A model generated the notes under the pieces. The model saw nothing but the letters and a program-made list of their open reading frames with translations. It ran no database searches and was not told the origin of the DNA. The position numbers and the translations under genes are program-made. From assembly GCA_025350105.1 (NCBI GenBank), contig JANXYJ010000136.1, positions 1 to 47,984 of the forward strand: a DNA stretch of 47,984 nucleotides, in the 5' to 3' direction. This document shows, in pieces, positions 43,068 to 47,984 of the stretch (position 1 is its first letter; every line of letters starts with the position of its first letter). This DNA is from Terriglobia bacterium (lineage in GTDB: Bacteria > Acidobacteriota > Terriglobia > Bryobacterales > Bryobacteraceae).

Positions 43068-43655
43068 TTAGATTACATTTTGAACCACGGGGCGCACCCA
43101 GCTACGATCAATCTCGACGCTGATCGAGCGCTGCAGCAGGCTGATTGACAGTAAGAGCCGGTCAGAGCCTTTGGTTTGCAGCAGGTACCCGCTCACGCCT
43201 TTCAGTGAGCCCACTTGAACGGTTACCTGGTCGCCAGTCTGCAAGTATGGCCAAGGTTCGGAACTCTGGCCGGACTCGACTACCCGAATGATGGCGTCAA
43301 TTTCGCAATCGGGGATGCGGGCGGGTACGTTTCCAAAGCAGACAATACTTTCAACGCCCTCACATTGCAGCAGTTGTACCCGTTGCTCCAGGGTGAAGCC
43401 GCAGAACAGATAGCCAGGGAACAGGGCGGATTTCACTTTCTTAATGCGGTCGGAATAAACGCGGGAGGTAATGTAGGTGGGCAGAAAAGGATGAAAACCG
43501 CGGCCCTTCAGCGCGCCTTCCACTCGAACTTCGGCACCAGAACGGATTCGGACGGCATACCAAGGCTGGCCGGATGTGGGTAAATGCGAAGGTAGGAGTG
43601 GATTTAACCCAAGCTCCGCCATTTTTGTCACATTCACGTGGTCTTTTTGCCTCAA
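43068..43655 (-). CDS. NusG/UpxY-like transcription antiterminator
   Basis: A 195-residue NusG paralog: an NGN domain starting WYAVRIRSGAEVRVEGAL, with the conserved FLPTY, SALFPGYLF and GVESIVCFG segments, and a KOW region near the end (LQTGDQVTVQVGSLKGVSGYLL). Proteins of this group sit at the head of polysaccharide operons and let RNA polymerase read through the whole operon. Its place directly before the export genes of the 18-kb minus-strand locus fits that role. TTG 43655 is preferred because GGAGAG lies about nine bases before it; ATG 43622 lacks a ribosome-binding site. Confidence 0.88.
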   Translation of the reverse strand: MRQKDHVNVTKMAELGLNPLLPSHLPTSGQPWYAVRIRSGAEVRVEGALKGRGFHPFLPTYITSRVYSDRIKKVKSALFPGYLFCGFTLEQRVQLLQCEGVESIVCFGNVPARIPDCEIDAIIRVVESGQSSEPWPYLQTGDQVTVQVGSLKGVSGYLLQTKGSDRLLLSISLLQRSISVEIDRSWVRPVVQNVI

Positions 43656-43662
43656 TGTTTAT

Positions 43663-43670
43663 CTCTCTCC
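43663..43670 (-). promoter_or_regulatory. Ribosome-binding site deciding a TTG start
   Basis: GGAGAGAG (CTCTCTCC on the plus strand) lies 7-9 bases before TTG 43655 and supports that start for the antiterminator. Confidence 0.6.
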
Positions 43671-43808
43671 GACCGGGGTGTGAATCCCCAATCCCATCCG
43701 CTGGTACCGCAACACATTGCTCGAAAATGGAGCCTCCGATTTCCAGGAGCGCGCCCTCCGGAGCTCGCCATAAAACAAGTCACCTCAACCACGCCTGGAA
43801 GCAGGGAA

Positions 43809-43834
43809 AGTCAAACCAAATGAATGGTTTGACT
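43809..43834. promoter_or_regulatory. 10-bp perfect inverted repeat
   Basis: Arms agtcaaacca (43809-43818) and tggtttgact (43825-43834) flank a 6-base centre. It lies 155 bases upstream of the antiterminator's start, downstream of the candidate promoter, so it may be an operator or a leader-RNA hairpin that the antiterminator acts on. No T-tract follows on the minus strand. Confidence 0.55.
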
Positions 43835-44048
43835 GCACAAAGTGGGTTGAACTTGACTAAGCTTACCTTGCATAGTTTGCACCCGTCAATCCCAGGACTG
43901 GCAGTACTTACTGGCTCGGTTTTTTGGGCGGCCTGGAACGTTCCGGCAGGGGAAAGTTGCAATCCGTGATCAAGGGCGAACAAGCCAAAATATAACGACG
44001 CTGTGTTTCGGCCATTTCCCCTCAGGCCAACACGCTGTAATATTCGTT

Positions 44049-44076
44049 ACTATACGCGATCTCTCGCCTGATTGAA
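44049..44076 (-). promoter_or_regulatory. Candidate sigma-70-like promoter of the polysaccharide operon
   Basis: On the minus strand TTCAAT (44076-44071) and TATAGT (44054-44049) are separated by 16 bases. The -10 matches the consensus at five of six positions, the -35 only at three. It would start transcription about 400 bases upstream of the antiterminator. Confidence 0.3.
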
Positions 44077-44272
44077 AGCATTTTTATCCACTATTGTTTG
44101 CAACGTGATGGGACGTGCCACGAAGAGCAAAATGTTGCAATTTGTTTTCAATGGTACTAATAGAACTTCTGCGCGGCCAACGTGGTCATTTTGGGGATCA
44201 TCTTGAAACGTGTTGAGGGCCGCCGCACCAAAAGTGCAAACGGCCCCAGTGGACTACTCCAACCCTTGGGAT

Positions 44273-46405
44273 CTAGTTTCCGCCGGTGTTGAAGCTCCAC
44301 ACCGACCAACCACCGAGACTGGTGCCGTTGTTATCCGCAACCGCACCTGAAACCAATACGATGTAGTTGGTCCAAGTTTCCAGTTTTGGTGTAGGAGTCA
44401 AGGTGACGGTTGAACCCGACACGGAGATGGACGCGGGTACCACCAAGCCGTCACCCTCAAAGAATTCCTCCCAGGAAAGGATTTTAATGTTAGAGGAATT
44501 GAGTGTCGAGAGCTTCATGGGCCGGTCAAACGTGATGGTTACCTTGCTGTTGGAATTCACATTGTAGGCATTCGAAGACGGCGTTCGGCTGACGATCGCT
44601 GGCCGTCCGGCGGGGGCGGTGGTGAAGGTCCAGGATGCGGCGGTGCCGAGAGCGACACCGTTCGGATCTGTGACCGTACCAGACACGGTCACGGTGTAAG
44701 TGGTGCCCGCGGCCAGGTTTGCGTTGGGGTTCAGCATGGCGTTTGCTCCAGATACCGTTACGGCACCCGGCACGTTGGATGATGTTCCTGCGGCGCGCAG
44801 CGTAAAGGTGGAGGTACTGAAAGTAGATGCTTTCATCGCACGGCTAAAGGTAACTACGACATCGGTAGCGTAGGCGACACCGGCGGCGCCCGGCGCCGGA
44901 GTCTGGCTAAGAACGGTGGGCCGCGTTGTGCCGACGAAACGGTTCAGAACGTTGGCGGTGATCGCTTGCACGCGTGCATCGGCGAAGCCGGGGCGGGACA
45001 ATCCCCAACTCCAGTCCATGCTGGCCGTGGCGAAAACCCAGGCGCCGCTCGGGGCCTGATAAACCGACGAGTTGCCAACGACGGGTGCATTGCCGTTGTT
45101 CACGTCGATGGTGGGCGAATTCGAAAGCAGCGTATAGGTGCCAGGATTGGCCAGCGGGCTGGGGAAAGCACTGTTAAAGCCATCGACTTCATAGCCCACG
45201 ATCAGAGGTATGGCAGTTCCGTTGGCCACCCCGGTACCGGCATAAACCCAATTGTTGGCGTTAGCCACGACATAGCTGGCGGGCGGATCGGCAAAGCCTG
45301 CGACGTTTTGCGCGGCGAACATGACGCCGACCAAAGGTTGCTCCGGCAAATTAATAAACGGATCGCTCCATTCAACAGTGGTGGTGGGCCCTTGCACGGG
45401 GTCAACGGTTTTGGATTTGTAACAGACCATCACGCGATTGGCGGCGGCCGTGGCCGGGGAAGGCTCAAAACGCACTTGCCAATCCACCGAATCAGCGCTG
45501 ATGAAAGCCAGGTTGATGCCGGCGTCGCGCGCGGTTTCAACGGCTGTGCGCATGGGCTTCGACCAGTATTCGCTGTGGCCGACGGCGAGTAGCGCTTTAT
45601 GATTCAGCAGCGCCGCGCCGTTGGCATGCGTATCCACATCGGTGCTGTAGCTGACGTCATAGCCGTTTTGCTCCATCCATTGCACCGTGTACACTTCCCA
45701 GCTCAGGAAATCGCCGTCACCGGCATTGGAATAAGGCCGGTCAAATGATACTTTCACCGCGCGCTTCGAACCCGCAGCGGTGGCAGCGCCATTGCTGCTG
45801 AAATCGTACAGGCTTTTACCGGTCAGGCTGTCGTTGGGATAGTTGTTGTAGGCTTGGGCCGTGTTCACGCTTTGTTGATAGAGCAGCGCGGAATGGCTGG
45901 CATCGTCGCGCACCACGAACGGGACATAATTCTGAAAACCGGCCGCGTTGGTGAGAAAGGCCAGATACACGCCGGTAGTCCAGGTGGTGGGAATCGTGAT
46001 GCTGGCGCCCGGGCTCCACGCGCAGGCGATCATGCCGGTGGTGGCGTCGGTAGGACAAGCCGGCTGCTGAATCCCGGCATTGGGACCGATATGCTGCATC
46101 AAGCGGCCGCCCAGACCCTGGTAGTATCCCATGCGGTAAATATCGATAGTGTAGGTTTGCGCTGGCGTGACCGTGGCGTAAAAAGTGATGGAGCCGCCTT
46201 TATTGACGCTGGTGGCCGAGGCGTACCCCTTGATCTGCTTGTTCACGTCATCGGCCCGGAAAAAGCCCGGCAGCTGCAGCATCCAGCGATTGGTTCCCGG
46301 CTGTTGGTTCTCAAGAACAATAGGATTACTGGTCTGGGCGGAGCCCGTGACGGACAAGAAACATAGCAGCAAAATGATCGCGATATGTCGCGCTTTGAAT
46401 AGCAT
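44273..46405 (-). CDS. Secreted N,N-dimethylformamidase large-subunit-like protein with two Ig-like domains
   Basis: A 710-residue exported protein. A signal peptide (IAIILLLCFLSVTGSAQ) is followed by a beta-sandwich region (FYATVTPAQTYTIDIYRMGYYQG), then a large domain with SFDRPYSNAGDGDFLSWE, the marker AVGHSEYWSKPMR and DWQVRFEPSP, matching the DMFase large-subunit-like domain. Two C-terminal Big_5/SbsA Ig-like repeats follow, from RPTVLSQTPAPGAAGV and from RPAIVSRTPSSNAYNV. Catalytic activity is unproven; in known enzymes this domain carries an iron site. GGAGG lies before the ATG. It is closely similar to the next gene upstream. Confidence 0.83.
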   Translation of the reverse strand: MLFKARHIAIILLLCFLSVTGSAQTSNPIVLENQQPGTNRWMLQLPGFFRADDVNKQIKGYASATSVNKGGSITFYATVTPAQTYTIDIYRMGYYQGLGGRLMQHIGPNAGIQQPACPTDATTGMIACAWSPGASITIPTTWTTGVYLAFLTNAAGFQNYVPFVVRDDASHSALLYQQSVNTAQAYNNYPNDSLTGKSLYDFSSNGAATAAGSKRAVKVSFDRPYSNAGDGDFLSWEVYTVQWMEQNGYDVSYSTDVDTHANGAALLNHKALLAVGHSEYWSKPMRTAVETARDAGINLAFISADSVDWQVRFEPSPATAAANRVMVCYKSKTVDPVQGPTTTVEWSDPFINLPEQPLVGVMFAAQNVAGFADPPASYVVANANNWVYAGTGVANGTAIPLIVGYEVDGFNSAFPSPLANPGTYTLLSNSPTIDVNNGNAPVVGNSSVYQAPSGAWVFATASMDWSWGLSRPGFADARVQAITANVLNRFVGTTRPTVLSQTPAPGAAGVAYATDVVVTFSRAMKASTFSTSTFTLRAAGTSSNVPGAVTVSGANAMLNPNANLAAGTTYTVTVSGTVTDPNGVALGTAASWTFTTAPAGRPAIVSRTPSSNAYNVNSNSKVTITFDRPMKLSTLNSSNIKILSWEEFFEGDGLVVPASISVSGSTVTLTPTPKLETWTNYIVLVSGAVADNNGTSLGGWSVWSFNTGGN

Positions 46406-46732
46406 GGAAATCCTCCGGTGAATAGTCGTTTCGATTTGGTCACGGCAAGCGTAACATTGCGGGCGGAGGCTACAACTGAGCTGTTGGGTCTGGTAATTAC
46501 TACCAATTAGAAAGCGTGCGCCGTGGGGCGGGAGATCTACATCCTTAGTACCTTAGATTTAAGGCCCCGGAATAAGGCCTATTCAGGGTTAGAGATGGAG
46601 TGAGGGGATATAGACAGATTCTGCAGCCAATCAATATTCTGAATAGGATCAATCCAAAATAAAATACCCAAAAAAGTTTAACCCAAAATAGTTCAACCCA
46701 CAATAGTTCAACAACGATGGGCGTGACGATTT
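46406..46732. other. Gap between the two paralogous secreted-protein genes
   Basis: This 327-base gap has no supported gene. It contains the promoter and ribosome-binding site of the gene at 44273-46405, an AT-rich segment, and a 15-bp tandem repeat (46667-46711) 22 bases beyond the stop of the other paralog. Short inverted repeats around 46560 are too weak to call. Confidence 0.5.
46667..46711 (-). repeat. 15-bp tandem repeat, three copies, just past a stop codon
   Basis: Units cccaaaaaagtttaa (46667), cccaaaatagttcaa (46682) and cccacaatagttcaa (46697) are 15 bp each, with a degenerate fourth unit before them. They lie downstream of the stop codon at 46733. Confidence 0.8.
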
Positions 46733-47984
46733 CTATGGCCCCGTGGTGAAGGTCCAAGTGACTGCCGTGCCCAGCGGTACTCCATTGCTGTCGGTTACCG
46801 TCCCCGCCACTGTTGCTGTATAAGTTGTTTGGGCGGCGAGCGTAGCGGACGGCGTCAGCGTCGCGGTGGCACCCGATGCCGAAACCGTTGCCGTTACGTT
46901 GGTTCCCGCGGCAGTCGTCGTTAGTGTAAATGTAGTCGGAGTGAAACTGGCCGCTTGCATGGCCCGGTTGAAGGAAAGCGTCACGTTGGTGGTCCGGGCA
47001 ACAGAAGTTGCTCCGGATGCCGGTGTGCGGCTAAGAACGATGGGTGCTGGAACGGAACTAGCAAACCGATCCAGAATGTTTTTGGTCACCAACTGAATGC
47101 GCGAGTCGACAAACCCCGGATTTGATAGACCCCAGCCCCAATCCATCGTTCCGGAGGCGAACACCCATGCTCCACTAGGCGCCTGATAAACCGAGGAGTT
47201 CCCGAAGGTTGCCGTATTGCCGTTGTACACATCCACCGTTGGCGAATTGGACAACAGCGTATAGGTGCCGGGAATGGCCACTGGTGCAGGAAAGGCGCTG
47301 TAGTATTGATCCACTTCATAGCCCACGACCAGAGGAACGGTGGATCCAGTGGTCAATCCGGTGCCTGCATAAACCCAATTGTTGCCGTTGGTCACCACTA
47401 AGGTGGCCGGCGGATCGCCGTAATTCGCGATGTTTTGTGCCGCGAACATGACGCCAACCAGCGTCTGTTCCGGCAGGTTCACCGGTGCATCCTTCCACTC
47501 CACGGTGGTGGTGGGGCCTTGCACTGGATCAGCGGTTGCCGATTTGTAACACACCATGACGCGATTGGCCACCCCAGTTGTGGGCGAAGCTTCAAAGCGC
47601 ACCTGCCAACCCACCGAATCGGCGCTAATGAAGGCCAGATTCACGCCGCTATCGCGAGCGGTTTCCGCCGCTGTCCGCATCGGTTTCGACCAATACTCGC
47701 TGTGGCCCACCGCCAGCAGTCCTTTGTGATTGAGCAGCAGGGCCCCATTGGCGTGGCTGTCCACGTCGGTGGAATAACTGACGTCGTAGCCGTTTTGTTC
47801 CAGCCATTGAACCGTGTAAACTTCCCAGCTGAGAAAATCACCCACGCCAGCATCGGCGTAGGGACGGTCGAAAGATACTTTCGCGGCGCGTTTGCTGCCG
47901 ACCACGGTGTTGGCTCCATTGCTGTTGAAATCGTACAGGCTCTTCCCAGTGCTGCCGTCGTCAGGATAATTGTTATAGGCTTGG
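46733..47984 (-). CDS. Secreted N,N-dimethylformamidase large-subunit-like protein, partial
   Basis: The open frame enters from beyond the right edge of the window (first readable codons give QAYNNYPDDGSTGKSLYDF) and ends at 46733, so its N-terminus and signal peptide are missing. It matches the neighbour at 44273-46405 almost residue for residue over the shared part: SFDRPYADAGVGDFLSWE, AVGHSEYWSKPMR, WQVRFEASP. It ends with only one Ig-like domain (PAPIVLSRTPASGATSV ... WTFTTGP) where the neighbour has two. The pair is a tandem gene duplication. A GTG at 47905 lies inside the coding region and is not the start. Confidence 0.85.
   Translation of the reverse strand, partial: QAYNNYPDDGSTGKSLYDFNSNGANTVVGSKRAAKVSFDRPYADAGVGDFLSWEVYTVQWLEQNGYDVSYSTDVDSHANGALLLNHKGLLAVGHSEYWSKPMRTAAETARDSGVNLAFISADSVGWQVRFEASPTTGVANRVMVCYKSATADPVQGPTTTVEWKDAPVNLPEQTLVGVMFAAQNIANYGDPPATLVVTNGNNWVYAGTGLTTGSTVPLVVGYEVDQYYSAFPAPVAIPGTYTLLSNSPTVDVYNGNTATFGNSSVYQAPSGAWVFASGTMDWGWGLSNPGFVDSRIQLVTKNILDRFASSVPAPIVLSRTPASGATSVARTTNVTLSFNRAMQAASFTPTTFTLTTTAAGTNVTATVSASGATATLTPSATLAAQTTYTATVAGTVTDSNGVPLGTAVTWTFTTGP

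Larger units (their letters stand above)
43656..44272. other. Leader/regulatory gap before the polysaccharide operon
   Basis: This 617-base gap between the antiterminator gene and the stop of the secreted-protein gene contains no supported gene; a 67-residue minus-strand open frame lacks family features. It holds a 10-bp palindrome at 43809-43834, an AT-rich segment around 44040-44170 with a candidate promoter, and thus probably the transcription start of the minus-strand polysaccharide operon and a leader of about 400 bases. Confidence 0.5.

Noticed and set aside
43574-43969. Plus-strand open frame in the leader of the polysaccharide operon
   Set aside because: It overlaps the antiterminator gene in antisense and has no recognisable features.
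43780-43983. 67-residue minus-strand open frame in the leader
   Set aside because: No family resemblance, and it contains the palindrome at 43809-43834, which better explains the region as regulatory.
47903-47905. GTG as the start of the last gene
   Set aside because: The frame continues to the right edge and the upstream codons align with the paralog at 44273-46405, so the codon is internal.

Overview
The window reads as chromosomal DNA of a G+C-rich soil-type bacterium, most likely an Acidobacteriota member of the Solibacter/Bryobacter kind. This assignment is an inference from gene content: a stand-alone PQQ alcohol dehydrogenase, a secreted DUF885 protein, a secreted DinB-like protein, a VOC protein with an N-terminal twin-Arg-like leader, and a secreted family with the repeated 'DGKP(N/D)L' motif. 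No rRNA, tRNA, insertion sequence, prophage or CRISPR array was seen.

Layout. (1) 195-13782, plus strand: a compact exopolysaccharide/O-antigen-type cluster. It holds a GT4 glycosyltransferase, an AsnB-type amidotransferase, a second GT4, a GT2, a SAM methyltransferase, a two-domain oxidoreductase (alcohol-dehydrogenase-like plus Gfo/Idh/MocA), a heparinase II/III-like protein, UDP-GlcNAc 2-epimerase (WecB), a WbuB-like GT4 and a MraY/WecA-type polyprenyl-phosphate sugar-1-phosphate transferase. Most genes touch or overlap. (2) 13916-25424, mixed strands: housekeeping and accessory genes. These are a VOC protein, a PQQ dehydrogenase, a Phd antitoxin beside a frameshifted PIN toxin, a DinB-like protein, DUF885, glutaminase, a Flp-type pilin, an acidobacterial-type secreted protein, an APC permease, a second VOC protein, a small secreted charged protein, and an lmo0937/CsbD stress-type pair. 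(3) 25441-43655, minus strand: a second and more complete polysaccharide locus. In transcription order it runs: NusG/UpxY-like antiterminator, Wza-type export protein, Wzz/BY-kinase, Wzx-like flippase, Wzy-like polymerase, a GT4-deacetylase fusion, WecG/TagA GT26, GT4, a second MraY-type transferase, a GH18 hydrolase, Gmd, GDP-fucose synthase and an MBL-fold protein. (4) 44273-47984, minus strand: two tandem paralogous secreted proteins related to the N,N-dimethylformamidase large subunit, with Ig-like (Big_5/SbsA) C-terminal domains; the second runs off the window.

How they fit together. Locus 3 supplies all parts of a Wzx/Wzy-dependent export system plus GDP-L-fucose synthesis. Locus 1 supplies an initiating transferase, four glycosyltransferases and sugar-modifying enzymes but no flippase, polymerase or export gene inside this window, so it may rely on locus 3 or on genes upstream. 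The two initiating transferases are collinear paralogs, and both carry an unusual C-terminal cytoplasmic domain.

The most unexpected signal at DNA level is a set of short tandem duplications (8-29 bp) at gene ends. In five cases the duplicated unit contains the start or stop codon of the flanking gene. At 3220-3300 the first nine or ten codons of a glycosyltransferase are present three times with a 29-bp period, and the outermost copy differs from the next only at synonymous positions. I did not find a defence system or a clearly new multi-gene machine.
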